Below the pieces are notes generated by a model. That model made no database searches and was not told where the DNA came from. It saw nothing but the letters and a program-made list of their open reading frames with translations. The translations under genes and the position numbers were made by a program. A stretch of DNA of 64,000 nt from Sphingomonadales bacterium (GTDB taxonomy: Bacteria > Pseudomonadota > Alphaproteobacteria > Sphingomonadales > Sphingomonadaceae). This document shows, piece by piece, positions 1-8,362 of the stretch; within the stretch, counting starts at the first letter, position 1, and every line of letters starts with the position of its first letter. The DNA lies in assembly GCA_027483465.1 (NCBI GenBank), contig JAIXUQ010000061.1:45310-109309 (forward strand). The letters are read 5' to 3'.

Positions 1-248
1 ATAGCCGGCAATCGCCGATCTTCCAGGCCTGGAAGGCGCGTGCCCCCACGCTGATCATGGCCGATGTCGGCGATTGGCGGGTGACGATCCCGCAGGCCTA
101 TAAATTGTATCGCGCGCTGTCGGACAACAAGGTGGAGGTGAAGTTCATCGCCTATCCCGTGCCCGGCCACTCCCCCGCCGACCCGATCCGCAGCCGCGAC
201 GTGTGGCGCCGCTGGGTGGATTGGCTGAAGGCCAAGCTGGGGCCGTGA
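1..248 (+). CDS. S9 family prolyl oligopeptidase, C-terminal fragment (5' end outside window)
   Basis: The reading frame is open from the left edge (first full codon at base 3) and ends with TGA at 248, so only about the last 80 residues are visible. The fragment has the end of an alpha/beta-hydrolase peptidase of family S9. It contains PTLIMADVGDWRV, where a catalytic Asp precedes the RV pair, and then YPVPGHSP, which carries the catalytic His. It closes with a WVDWLKAKLG tail typical of secreted sphingomonad dipeptidyl/acyl-aminoacyl peptidases. The serine nucleophile lies outside the window. ATG codons inside the visible part are internal Mets, not starts. The family is clear; the substrate is not. 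Confidence 0.8.
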   Translation, partial: SRQSPIFQAWKARAPTLIMADVGDWRVTIPQAYKLYRALSDNKVEVKFIAYPVPGHSPADPIRSRDVWRRWVDWLKAKLGP

Positions 249-259
249 GGGGGAAACGG

Positions 260-1078
260 TCAGGCCGGTTCGGCTGCGGCCGGGGTGCGGCTAGCCAGCG
301 GGCGTGAGGTCACCTCGCGGAAGATGGCGCGATAGCGCGGATGCTCCGTGCCCATCAGCCGGTCCCACACGGTGAAATACAAGCCGAAATTATGGCTGAA
401 GCTGCCGTTGTGGTGCAGATCATGGTGGGTGGTGGTGGCAAACAGGCCCCAGAACCAGTGATCGGCAAAGCCCCTTGGCATCAGTTCCACGCCGCAATGG
501 CCCATCACGTTGCGCAGGATCATGACGCCCAGGAACAGGAAAATCGGCAGGAAGGGGGTGGGCACGATGATCACCCACAGCGAGACGAACAGTGCCTCGC
601 ACACCGCCTCCAGCCCGTTGAAGCTGTAGGCGGCAAAGGGCGTGGGTGTCACCGATTTGTGGTGCAGGCTGTGCATGTGGCGGAACAGGCGGCGGTGGTG
701 CATGGCCCGGTGCAGCCAGTAAAACCAGGTGTCGTGCGCCACCAGCAGCACACCGACAAAGGCCAGGGTTTCCGGCCATGATGGTTCGCCCTGATAAAAG
801 CCGCCGGCAAAGCCATTGGCCCGCAGCCACAGTGAGGGGGTGGCGACCAGCGCATAGATGATCACGCTGCGCAGCGAGGCCAGCAGTTCGCGGCGGTAAT
901 CGGCTGCCCGCGCCTGCCGGGCCTGCAACCGCCGCACCCGCCAAGGGGAGCGCAGGATGAGCGCGACCACCACGCTCATCACCAGCGTGCCGACGACATA
1001 GCGGCCGCCATCGAACAGGAAGACATTGGGAAACACCAACAGGGCGGCATCGGGAAGGGTGAGTGGCGGGTGGGGCAT
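260..1078 (-). CDS. Sterol desaturase / fatty acid hydroxylase superfamily membrane protein
   Basis: A 272-residue integral membrane di-iron oxygenase. The histidine clusters that bind the two irons are visible: HDTWFYWLHR (about 115-124), HMHSLHH (134-140) and HHDLHH (218-223). Hydrophobic segments lie at about 10-45, 70-90, 105-120 and 160-195. Members hydroxylate or desaturate sterols, fatty acids or carotenoids in the membrane; the substrate cannot be read here. AAAGGA nine bases upstream supports the ATG at 1078. It lies 98 bp downstream of, and in line with, the AraC-type regulator at 1177-2226, so it is a candidate target of that regulator. The C-terminal tail rich in Ala and Pro is probably disordered. 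Confidence 0.85.
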   Translation of the reverse strand: MPHPPLTLPDAALLVFPNVFLFDGGRYVVGTLVMSVVVALILRSPWRVRRLQARQARAADYRRELLASLRSVIIYALVATPSLWLRANGFAGGFYQGEPSWPETLAFVGVLLVAHDTWFYWLHRAMHHRRLFRHMHSLHHKSVTPTPFAAYSFNGLEAVCEALFVSLWVIIVPTPFLPIFLFLGVMILRNVMGHCGVELMPRGFADHWFWGLFATTTHHDLHHNGSFSHNFGLYFTVWDRLMGTEHPRYRAIFREVTSRPLASRTPAAAEPA

Positions 1079-1176
1079 GGGGCAGCATCCTTTCGTTGCT
1101 GGCCCCTTGATCGGCGGTTCCGGCGCCGGCGGCGCGGCGCGTTTGCGGATTCAACCGGTCAATCTTGCAAATTCGA

Positions 1177-2226
1177 TCAGTCAGCCCGCATCCGGGCGCG
1201 ATATTCGCTGGGGGTGCAGCCGGTTTCGCCGCGAAAGGCGCGGTTGAACGGGGCCAGGCTGCCGAATCCGGCATCAAGTGCGATGGTGAGGATCGGCACC
1301 TGGCGCTGGGCCGGATCGGCCAGTGCGGCGCGGGCTTCGGCGATGCGGAATTGGTTGAGCCAGGCATTGAAATTGCGCGCGCCCAGGCCCTGGTTGATGG
1401 CCCGACGCAGGCGATATTCCGGCACGTTCAGCCGGGCGGCAACGGCGGTGATGGTGAGCCCATCCTGCCGGTAGAGGCGCTCCTGCGCCATCAGGGCTGC
1501 CAGCCGGGCCAGCAACTGCGAATCATCGGCTTCGGGCGGGGCGGCGGCATCGGCCACCGGCCTGGCCGGCGGCATCAGCAGGCTGGCATCGCGCCAGCCA
1601 AAGGCCAAAAAGGCCACCATCAGCGTGACGACAAGCAGCGCGGCCGAATTGATCAGCCGCCACCAGCCTGGCGGCGGCCAGCCCGGCCCCAGGATTTCCG
1701 CCACCACGATCACCAGGATCGCCAGCCCGATGGTGAGGGCCAGCACCAGCCGCATCCGCCGCCGCACCTCCACCAGATCATTGTCCCGCCCGCGCAGGGC
1801 TGCGGCCACGCCCAGGGCGGTGAAGATGGCATTGGGCAGCGGCCACGCCAGCACCAGCGCCAGCCGGGGCCAGCCGCCATTCACGCCCTGATAGGAACTG
1901 AGCGAACCGGCCACCACCAGCCCCGCCACGGCGAGGCCATGCCAAGGCCGCAGTTGGAAATCATCATCGAACCAGCTTTGCGCAAACAGCCAGAACAAGC
2001 CCGGAGAAGCCATGCCGGCCAGGTGGAGCGGGACCCGCCACCAGGCGAATTTATAGGCAAGCGGCAACGCCGGCAGATAGAGATAGCCCAGCCCCGCCAC
2101 ACACAGCAGCGCCCCCAGCCGCGCTGTGAGCGAAGCGCGCCAACCCTTGCCGAAATTCCAGGCAAGCAGCAGCAACAGCACCATGGTGCCGCCGCGCAAC
2201 ACGCCATCCCAGAAGGTGATGCCCAT
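1177..2226 (-). CDS. Membrane-tethered AraC family transcriptional regulator
   Basis: 349 residues. Residues 1-210 contain about six hydrophobic spans, beginning with MVLLLLLAWNF, with short loops. After a linker rich in Ala and Pro (about 212-230), the C-terminal 110 residues form an AraC/XylS double helix-turn-helix: LTITAVAARLNVPEYRLRRAI, then the second helix pair ending FGSLAPFNRAFRGETGCTP and SEYRARM. The N-terminal domain is membrane-embedded, so the protein probably senses a membrane or periplasmic state directly instead of binding a cytoplasmic sugar as AraC does. It lies upstream of the hydroxylase gene on the same strand. The ligand is unknown. Confidence 0.85.
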   Translation of the reverse strand: MGITFWDGVLRGGTMVLLLLLAWNFGKGWRASLTARLGALLCVAGLGYLYLPALPLAYKFAWWRVPLHLAGMASPGLFWLFAQSWFDDDFQLRPWHGLAVAGLVVAGSLSSYQGVNGGWPRLALVLAWPLPNAIFTALGVAAALRGRDNDLVEVRRRMRLVLALTIGLAILVIVVAEILGPGWPPPGWWRLINSAALLVVTLMVAFLAFGWRDASLLMPPARPVADAAAPPEADDSQLLARLAALMAQERLYRQDGLTITAVAARLNVPEYRLRRAINQGLGARNFNAWLNQFRIAEARAALADPAQRQVPILTIALDAGFGSLAPFNRAFRGETGCTPSEYRARMRAD

Positions 2227-2282
2227 CGCCGGTCACGCTATCAGCCGGCCAGTGGATTGTCACATGACAAGGCTGGCGGCGA

Positions 2283-3182
2283 TCACAACCACCCCGCCGC
2301 TGCCAGTCTTGGGCGTTCGGCGCGGCTGACGGGGGCGGCAAGGCCGGTGGCGAGGGTGAGGAACAGCCGGTCGCCATCGCGGCGGCTGCCGGTGACGGCG
2401 GCGCGGGCCACCCACCAGCTGCGGTGGACGCGGGCGCCCGGCACATCGGCCAGCAGCGCCACCGCATCGGCCATGCGCATCAGCACCAGATCATCGCCCA
2501 GATCGGTGTGGACCCTGAGATAATGATCCTCGGCCGCCAGCGCCAGCAGCCGGCCGGCGCGCAGGCGGGGCGGCAGCCGCTCGGCCAGCGCCGCCGGCAT
2601 GGTGACGGGCAGTGGTTCGACAGGCGGGGGTTCGCCAGGTGGGAGTTCGGCAGGGGGTGGATCGGGGGCCGGACTTTCCGCGACATCGGCCAGCGGCGCG
2701 GCGATCGGCACCTCCACTGGGGCGGTGGTGATGTTGATGATCGTCATCACCAGCGAGATCGGGAACACCACGGTGAAAAACCCGAGCAGCGTGGGCAGGC
2801 TGATGGCAATCGGCCCGAACACCAGCGCGCTGGCCACCACCACGATGAAGGTGAGCGGCAGCGCAATCAGCAGCGCGGCCAGCGCCATTTCCAGCCAGCG
2901 CCAGCGCGCCAGCCGGCCCCACATCTGCACCGCCGCGGTGATCAACAGGCCCAGCAGCGAACCGGCCATGATCACGCTGAACCAATAGCCCAGGCGGGGC
3001 GCCAGCGGCACCTGATCGGTGCGGAACGCGCCGGTGAAGGCCATCACCAGCGCCGCGGCCGCACCAATGGCCAGCCCGCGCCGGATGCGCGGCCGCAGAT
3101 TGAACTGCACCCTGGCTGCATTTGGCGCAGCGTGAACGGCGGCGGGCGGCTCCTGGCGAACTGGCGGCGGCATCCTGCGCAT
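2283..3182 (-). CDS. LytTR-domain DNA-binding regulator with N-terminal membrane domain
   Basis: 299 residues. Four hydrophobic segments occupy about residues 35-165 (for example AIGAAAALVMAFTGAF and YWFSVIMAGSLLGLLITAA). A Pro/Glu-rich linker (about 165-195) leads into a C-terminal LytTR domain with LLALAAEDHYLRVHTDLG, MRMADAVALL and VHRSWWVARAAV, the hallmarks of AgrA/LytR-type DNA binding. There is no receiver domain, so this is a membrane-anchored one-component regulator. A second in-frame ATG at 3173 has GGGAG at better spacing than the one at 3182, so the first three residues are uncertain. It is divergent from the DUF2141/carotenoid-oxygenase pair and shares an 80-bp intergenic region with it, making that pair a plausible target. 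Confidence 0.85.
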   Translation of the reverse strand: MRRMPPPVRQEPPAAVHAAPNAARVQFNLRPRIRRGLAIGAAAALVMAFTGAFRTDQVPLAPRLGYWFSVIMAGSLLGLLITAAVQMWGRLARWRWLEMALAALLIALPLTFIVVVASALVFGPIAISLPTLLGFFTVVFPISLVMTIINITTAPVEVPIAAPLADVAESPAPDPPPAELPPGEPPPVEPLPVTMPAALAERLPPRLRAGRLLALAAEDHYLRVHTDLGDDLVLMRMADAVALLADVPGARVHRSWWVARAAVTGSRRDGDRLFLTLATGLAAPVSRAERPRLAAAGWL

Positions 3183-3199
3183 CTCCCGGCGACATCAGC

Positions 3200-3228
3200 G
3201 GCTTAGCCAGCCACCACTGGCCATGCAA
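3200..3228 (-). promoter_or_regulatory. Putative sigma70-type promoter of the LytTR regulator
   Basis: Reading leftward, TTGCAT (3228-3223) and TAAGCC (3205-3200) are separated by exactly 17 bp. Transcription would start about ten bases before the regulator's ATG. The site lies in the divergent gap shared with the DUF2141 gene. The match is by eye. Confidence 0.45.
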
Positions 3229-3262
3229 CCGGGCAAAGCGCCCCCAGAAGAAGGACAACGCC

Positions 3263-3691
3263 ATGATCGCCAACCGCATGCTCGCCGCCGCCTTGCTTGC
3301 CATCGCCGCCCCGGCCCTCGCTGCCGGGCCGGCCACGCTCACCGTGACCTTCAAGGTGACGGATGCGCCCACTGGGCAGATCATGCTGAGCCTGTATGAC
3401 AATGAGGCCGCGCATGACGGCGGCGGCAAGCCGGTGGCCCAGGCGGCGGTGCCGGTGGCCAACGGGCAGGCGGTGGCGACCTTCGCCGGCCTGCCCCCCG
3501 GCCGCTATGCCATCAAGGCGTTTCACGACATCGATGGTGACGGCAAGATGGGCATGACGCCCTTCGGCATGCCCACCGAGCCCTTCGCCTTTTCCAACAA
3601 TGCGCCGGCCATGGCCGGCCCGGCGCCCTGGTCGGCCAGCAGCTTTGCCGTGGATGGCCCGGCGGCCGCCACCGCCATCACCATCCGCTGA
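3263..3691 (+). CDS. DUF2141 secreted protein
   Basis: 142 residues. A Sec signal peptide (MIANRMLAAALLAIAAPALA, cleavage after AAPALA) precedes a beta-rich domain of the DUF2141 family. Recognisable family features are LTVTFKVTDAPTGQIMLSLYD, the GLPPGRYAIKAFHDIDGDGKM loop with its acidic DxDGDG turn, and GMPTEPFAFSNNA. AGAAGAAGGA (3246-3255) upstream supports the start at 3263; an in-frame upstream ATG at 3122 overlaps the opposite-strand gene and lacks a signal peptide. The stop is 15 bp before the carotenoid oxygenase, so the two form an operon. DUF2141 function is not established; pairing with an exported oxygenase suggests a periplasmic accessory or binding role. Confidence 0.85.
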   Translation: MIANRMLAAALLAIAAPALAAGPATLTVTFKVTDAPTGQIMLSLYDNEAAHDGGGKPVAQAAVPVANGQAVATFAGLPPGRYAIKAFHDIDGDGKMGMTPFGMPTEPFAFSNNAPAMAGPAPWSASSFAVDGPAAATAITIR

Positions 3692-3705
3692 AGGGGCCCG
3701 CCGCC

Positions 3706-5145
3706 ATGCCCCTGATGGATCGCCGTGCCCTGTTCCACCGCGCCCTGCTGGCCGGGCTGGGTGCCAGCCTGCCGGCCGAGGCGCTGGCCGCCGGCCTGGC
3801 GGCGGCTGCCCAGCCGCACTGGGCGCTGGCGCTGGGCGATGTGGAGGCTGACATCAGCCCGCGCCCGCTCACCCGGCTGCATGGCCGGCTGCCGGCCGAT
3901 CTGGCCGGCACGCTCTATCGCAACGGGCCGGCGCTGTTCCGGCGCGGCGCCAGCGCGGTGAACCACTGGTTTGATGGCGATGGCCTGGTGCGGGCCTTTG
4001 CCCTGCGCGATGGCCAGGCCCGCCTGGCGGCGCGCTTTGTCGATACGCCCAAGCGGCGGATCGAGACGGCGGCCGGGCGCATCGTGCAGCCGGGCTTTGC
4101 CACGCCGGCGCGCGCTGGGGCGCAGGTGGCCAGCGCCGATGATGCCAACGCCGCCAACACCCATGTGATCGCCGCCGGCGGCCGGCTGCTTGCATTGTGG
4201 GAGGCGGGATCGGCCTTCGCGCTCGATCCGGCAACGCTGGCGACGCACGGCCCGGTGACGCTGCGGCCCGATCTGAAGGCGATGCCCTTTCTGGCCCATC
4301 CCAAGGTGGAGGATTCGGGGCGCATCTGGAACATCGGGCTGTCGGGCGCTGCCGCCTATGTCTATCGGCTCGCCGCCAATGGCAGGCTGGAGGCCGGGCA
4401 GCTGATCCGCCTGCCGCGCGCCAGCTATTGCCATGATTTCACCATGACGGCGCGGCACCTGATCATTGTGCTGCAACCCTGGCTGCACGAACGCGCCAGC
4501 CTGCCCTTTGCCAGCGGCATGGTGTGGCGGCCCGAACAGGGCACGCGCGTGCTGGTGATCGACAAGGATGATCTGACGCGGCAACGCCTGTTCGAACTGC
4601 CGGCGCTGTTCTTCTTCCATCTGGGCGATGGCTGGGAGGAGGCGGACGGCACCATCCATTTCGATGGCGCCTTTGATGGCAGCCCGCTGTTTGCCACCGA
4701 AACCGCCCCGGCGCTGGTGGAAGGCCGCTATCCGCGCACCGAACGGCCGCTGTTGCGGCTGATCAGTCTGCATCCCGATGGCCGGGCCCAGCTGCGCGAT
4801 GCCGGCATCACGGCGGAATTCCCGCGCCATCCCGGCGGGTATCAAGGCCCGCGCCCCACCTTCCACGTGGGCGGCTATGCTCCCGGCCGGCCGTTTGCGC
4901 GCAGCATCGGCCGCTGGGATTGGCAGGCCGGGCACGGCACCGCCCATGATTTTGGCGCCCACCAGATCGTGGAGGAATTTGTTCCGGCCGGGCGCTGGCT
5001 GATCGGCACCAGCATCAATCTGGCGGCACGCGCCACCGAATTGCATGTGCTGGCCGCCGATCATCTGGCCGATGGCCCGGTGGCGAGTTTCCGCGCCGAT
5101 GTGGCGCTGCCGCACAGTTTTCACGGCAGCTGGGTGGCGGCCTGA
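3706..5145 (+). CDS. Carotenoid oxygenase family protein with twin-arginine signal
   Basis: 479 residues of the carotenoid cleavage oxygenase/RPE65 family, a seven-bladed propeller with one Fe(II) held by four histidines. The four are visible: His198 (HPKVE), His243 (YCHDF), His305 (FFHLGDGWEE) and His473 (SFHGSW). LAGTLYRNGPALFRRG and NHWFDGDGLVRAF are typical N-terminal family motifs. The N-terminus DRRALFHRALLAGLGASLPAEALA resembles a Tat signal: Arg-Arg at 6-7, a hydrophobic stretch, then Ala-x-Ala-like sites. That predicts export of the folded iron enzyme, which is unusual for the best-studied members. It would cleave carotenoids, apocarotenoids or stilbene-like compounds; the substrate is unknown. 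It is co-transcribed with DUF2141. Confidence 0.9.
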   Translation: MPLMDRRALFHRALLAGLGASLPAEALAAGLAAAAQPHWALALGDVEADISPRPLTRLHGRLPADLAGTLYRNGPALFRRGASAVNHWFDGDGLVRAFALRDGQARLAARFVDTPKRRIETAAGRIVQPGFATPARAGAQVASADDANAANTHVIAAGGRLLALWEAGSAFALDPATLATHGPVTLRPDLKAMPFLAHPKVEDSGRIWNIGLSGAAAYVYRLAANGRLEAGQLIRLPRASYCHDFTMTARHLIIVLQPWLHERASLPFASGMVWRPEQGTRVLVIDKDDLTRQRLFELPALFFFHLGDGWEEADGTIHFDGAFDGSPLFATETAPALVEGRYPRTERPLLRLISLHPDGRAQLRDAGITAEFPRHPGGYQGPRPTFHVGGYAPGRPFARSIGRWDWQAGHGTAHDFGAHQIVEEFVPAGRWLIGTSINLAARATELHVLAADHLADGPVASFRADVALPHSFHGSWVAA

Positions 5146-5151
5146 TGGCGT

Positions 5152-5778
5152 TCAGGCTAGATGGCCCACCAGCGGGCGGCCGTGCGGCCAGCGGTGGTCC
5201 TCCACCACGTCCAGCACATATTCGGCCACCTCCTCGCGGGTGACGGCGTTCACCTGCACATCGGGCGGCACCGGCCACACCGCGGTGAGCGCGCCGGGCA
5301 GGGGGCCGGCGGTGAAGGGGCCGGGGCGGATGATCGTCCAGTCCAGCGGGGAAAGGGCGATCAACTCCTCCTGCACGTCCTTGTCGGCATAGCGATTGCG
5401 GGTGAACAGCGGATAGACGACATGATTGTAGAACCAGCCGCCGTGGCCGCGCGTTTCGGCCGTGCCGATGCCGGTGATGGCCACCAGCCGCGCCACACCG
5501 GCGGCCTGCATCGCCGTGATCAGCGCGCGGGTGGAATCGGAAAACAAGGTGGTCGGCTGGGCATGATCAATTCCCAGCGCATAGAGCACCGCATCATGGC
5601 CGGGCAGCGCATCGGCCAGGAAGCGGCCATCGCACGGGTGGCCCACGGCCGGCTTTGCCAAGGGCGGCACCCGGCTGTGCACCCGGCTCTGCACTGTCAC
5701 CTCATGGCCGCGCAACAGCGCCTCGCCCACGATCCGGCGGCCCACCTGGCCTGATCCACCAATCACGAACAACCGCAT
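5152..5778 (-). CDS. NAD(P)-binding atypical short-chain dehydrogenase (NmrA/HSCARG-like)
   Basis: 208 residues starting MRLFVIGGSGQVGRRIVGEAL, a Rossmann GxxGxxG motif at the extreme N-terminus. Later features fit the NAD(P)H-binding atypical SDR family: a YALG segment, VARLVAITGIGTAETRGHGGW, DWTIIRPGPFTAGP, and a C-terminal VTREEVAEYVLDVVE. The ATG at 5778 has GGGGGA nine bases upstream; the longer in-frame extension lacks a fold signature. Its stop is 6 bp from the stop of the convergent carotenoid oxygenase. Such proteins are often reductases, redox sensors or NDUFA9-like proteins; no substrate can be assigned. Confidence 0.8.
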   Translation of the reverse strand: MRLFVIGGSGQVGRRIVGEALLRGHEVTVQSRVHSRVPPLAKPAVGHPCDGRFLADALPGHDAVLYALGIDHAQPTTLFSDSTRALITAMQAAGVARLVAITGIGTAETRGHGGWFYNHVVYPLFTRNRYADKDVQEELIALSPLDWTIIRPGPFTAGPLPGALTAVWPVPPDVQVNAVTREEVAEYVLDVVEDHRWPHGRPLVGHLA

Positions 5779-5858
5779 AGCCGCAATTCCCCCGGCCAAA
5801 GCGACCCTGAGGCAAAGCGTGGCACAGGTGCACAGCCGGCGACAGCCGGGAGCAATAC

Positions 5859-7328
5859 CTAGTTTTGCGGCGCGTCGATGCCCTGGGCGGGCGTGGAAAC
5901 GGTGCGCGTGGAACGGATCATCGGCGTTGGCCGGCCCGACCAATCGAGGACATCGCCGCGCACCCGGTCATAATTGGCCTTGGAGTCATACAGTTTCACG
6001 CCCTCAAGATTGAGGTCGCGCGCCTCGGCGCTGCCGATGGCGGCCAACAGGGTGAAGCCGGCAACATAGGCATTGCGCCGGGCGGTCGCGAGGATCACCT
6101 TGGCGTTGATCAGTTCCTGTTCGGCATTCAGCACTTCGATGATGGTGCGGTTGCCCACGCCATTTTCGGCGCGCACGCCTTCCAGGCTCAGGCTGTTGGC
6201 GGCAATGGCGGCTTCGGCCGAACGGATCACGTCAAGGCTGGCCTTGTAGCTGGCAAAGGCGGCCCGAACCTGCTGGATCACCTGGCGTTCGGTGGCGATC
6301 TGGTTTTCCATCGCCGCCGTCTTGCGCGCCTGAGCCTGGCGGATCTGCGCCGCCGGGCGCCCGCCCTGATAAAGCGGCAATTGCACCTGGGCGCCGATCA
6401 CCGCCGATTCCTGGGTGGACGGGATGTTGATCGGCACCGCCGCACGGGCGCCGCCAAAGTTGTCGTTGCGGTTGATGTTGCCAAAGGCCGACAGGGTGGG
6501 CAGCCGGCTGGCGCGGGCAGCCTTCACATCGAAACCGGCAGCCTCGCTGTTTTTGGTGGCAGCGGCGATGTCGGGATTTTCCTTGATGGCGATTTCCACC
6601 GCCTCGTCCACGCTGGCTGGCAGGCCGGGCAGCGGCGGTGGCGGCGTGAGTTCGGCCGGGGCATCGCCGACCTGCTGGATATAGCGTTCCTTGGAGCCGA
6701 TCAGATTGGCCTCGGCATTGCGCAGATCGGCGCGGGCCTGGGCCAGGCGCGCCTCTGACTGGGCAACATCGGTGCGGGTGAGATCACCCACCTCGAACCG
6801 GTCCTGCGTGGCGCGCAGGTTGGTTTCCAGCGTCTTCACATTGGCGCGGTTGAATTCGACGATCTGGGTGTCACGCAGCACGTCGTTATAGGCGGCGACC
6901 ACTTGGCTGAACACGCTGGCCTCGGTGCCGCGCAGGGTTTCCTCCCCGGCGATGATGCGGGCATCGGCGGCCTTCATGCCAAAGCGCACCAGCCCGCCCT
7001 GATAGATCGGCACCTGCACCTGCACCTGGGTCTGCAACGTGCGCGGGATGATCACGAACTGGCCGCCGGGGATCAGCACATTCTCGTTGAAGGTGGAGTT
7101 GATCTGGGCGGTGGGCAGTCCGGCGGCGCGCTGGATGGCATAATTCTCGTCGGTCGCCATCTGGTTGGCGCGCGCGGCGTTCAGCGTCGGGTTGGTCTGA
7201 TAGGCCTTGGCCAGCGCCTGCGCCAATGTTTCGGCGCGGGCACCGCCGGCCAGCATCGAGGCGGCAAGCAGGGCGGCACACATCAGCGGACGGACCGTGC
7301 GCGAGGAGCCCGAGCCAAAGCTCTGCAT
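5859..7328 (-). CDS. tolC: TolC family outer membrane channel protein
   Basis: 489 residues from the ATG at 7328, which has GAAGGAAG eight bases upstream. A signal peptide (LMCAALLAASMLAGGARA) leads into ETLAQALAKAYQTNPTLNAARAN, the standard start of type I secretion/efflux outer-membrane proteins. The duplicated TolC architecture is visible: paired long Ala/Gln-rich helices (LRATQDRFEVGDLTRTDVAQ and, in repeat two, the GVRAENGVGNRTIIEVLNAEQ equivalent) with short strands such as VQVQVPIYQGG and VQLPLYQGG. It would form the trimeric outer-membrane exit duct for RND pumps or type I secretion. No pump genes sit beside it, so it is probably a shared channel. The flanking 136-bp gap to the cytochrome gene holds no other gene. 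Confidence 0.9.
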   Translation of the reverse strand: MQSFGSGSSRTVRPLMCAALLAASMLAGGARAETLAQALAKAYQTNPTLNAARANQMATDENYAIQRAAGLPTAQINSTFNENVLIPGGQFVIIPRTLQTQVQVQVPIYQGGLVRFGMKAADARIIAGEETLRGTEASVFSQVVAAYNDVLRDTQIVEFNRANVKTLETNLRATQDRFEVGDLTRTDVAQSEARLAQARADLRNAEANLIGSKERYIQQVGDAPAELTPPPPLPGLPASVDEAVEIAIKENPDIAAATKNSEAAGFDVKAARASRLPTLSAFGNINRNDNFGGARAAVPINIPSTQESAVIGAQVQLPLYQGGRPAAQIRQAQARKTAAMENQIATERQVIQQVRAAFASYKASLDVIRSAEAAIAANSLSLEGVRAENGVGNRTIIEVLNAEQELINAKVILATARRNAYVAGFTLLAAIGSAEARDLNLEGVKLYDSKANYDRVRGDVLDWSGRPTPMIRSTRTVSTPAQGIDAPQN

Positions 7329-7464
7329 TTCAAAAACTTCCTTCATTCGGGCAAGCCGTTGCCACAGCCAGCCGGCGCCCCCCTTGGGTGGCATATAGAG
7401 GCAAGACAGCAGCCGGCCAAGGGGGGCGCAGGATAAATTTGAGTAAGGACCAAATCTGCCGCGG

Positions 7465-8361
7465 TCACGGTTTTTCCTGTGGCAGCGCGGCCAGATAGGC
7501 GGCGATGGCGGCGCGGTCGGCATCGCTCAGGGCGGCCATGTTGGCCTGCACCTCCACCATCGATCCGCCCACGCTGTCATAATCCGGCGTGAAGCCGGTT
7601 TTCAGATATTCGCCAATCTCTGCGGCGCTCCACTTCAGCGCAGCCGGGGTGATGCCGGGCACCTTGCCCTTGCCTTCCGCATCCGGCCCGCCGGCCAGCC
7701 AGTGTGCCCGGTCAGTGCCGCCAAAGCCATCGCGCGGTGTGTGGCATTCGCCGCAATGGCCCGGCCCTTCGACCAGATAGCGGCCGGCGCGCACATCGGC
7801 CGGGGCATCAGCGGGCAGCGGCACCACCGGCGCTGCATCCAGATAGACGCGTTTCCACAGGCCGATGCCGCGCCGGATATTGTAGGGGAAGGCCACCGCA
7901 TTTTCGGGCACCTTGCCCGCCACCGGCGGCAGCGTTTTCAGATAGGCAAAAAGATCGGCGATGTCCCCCGCCGTCATCCGGGCATAGCTGGTGTAGGGGA
8001 AGGCCGGGTAATAATGCCGGCCATCGGGGGCCATGCCGCGGCGCATGGCATTGTCGAAATCGGTCAGGCTCCAGCCGCCGATGCCATCGGGGCCGGGCGA
8101 GATGTTGGGCGGCTGGAAACGGCCGAACGGTGTTTCCAGCGCGGCACCGCCGCCCAGCCGCAACCGGGCCTCGCCTTTGGCGCCTTTCGCGGCGTGGCAG
8201 GAGGCGCAACCGCCGGCGTTGAACAGGCGGGCACCGGCCACGGCATTGCCGGGGCCTTGCGCCACCTCATCAGCGGCCAGCGGTTGCGGCGCGGTCAGCA
8301 TCCACGCCGCCATGGCAAACAGGGTGGCCACCCCTGCCAGGGCGGCGTGCAGCCGCTTCAT
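7465..8361 (-). CDS. Diheme cytochrome c
   Basis: 298 residues. An N-terminal hydrophobic segment (AALAGVATLFAMAAWML) acts as signal or anchor. Two CXXCH heme sites follow: CASCH near residue 53 and CGECH near residue 205. Each sits in a class-I cytochrome domain with a distal Met candidate region (RRGMAPDG and GSMVEVQANMAALSDADRAAIAAYL). The two-domain layout resembles the cytochrome subunits of alcohol/aldehyde dehydrogenases, but no dehydrogenase gene adjoins it. It starts one base after the stop of the cytochrome c' gene, so the two are one transcript and probably pass electrons in the periplasm. Confidence 0.85.
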   Translation of the reverse strand: MKRLHAALAGVATLFAMAAWMLTAPQPLAADEVAQGPGNAVAGARLFNAGGCASCHAAKGAKGEARLRLGGGAALETPFGRFQPPNISPGPDGIGGWSLTDFDNAMRRGMAPDGRHYYPAFPYTSYARMTAGDIADLFAYLKTLPPVAGKVPENAVAFPYNIRRGIGLWKRVYLDAAPVVPLPADAPADVRAGRYLVEGPGHCGECHTPRDGFGGTDRAHWLAGGPDAEGKGKVPGITPAALKWSAAEIGEYLKTGFTPDYDSVGGSMVEVQANMAALSDADRAAIAAYLAALPQEKP

Positions 8362-8362
8362 C

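Noticed and set aside
2424..3206. Long plus-strand frame opposite the LytTR gene
   Set aside because: Composition (runs of His, Gln, Arg) is that of a GC-rich antisense shadow; the minus-strand LytTR protein has clear motifs.
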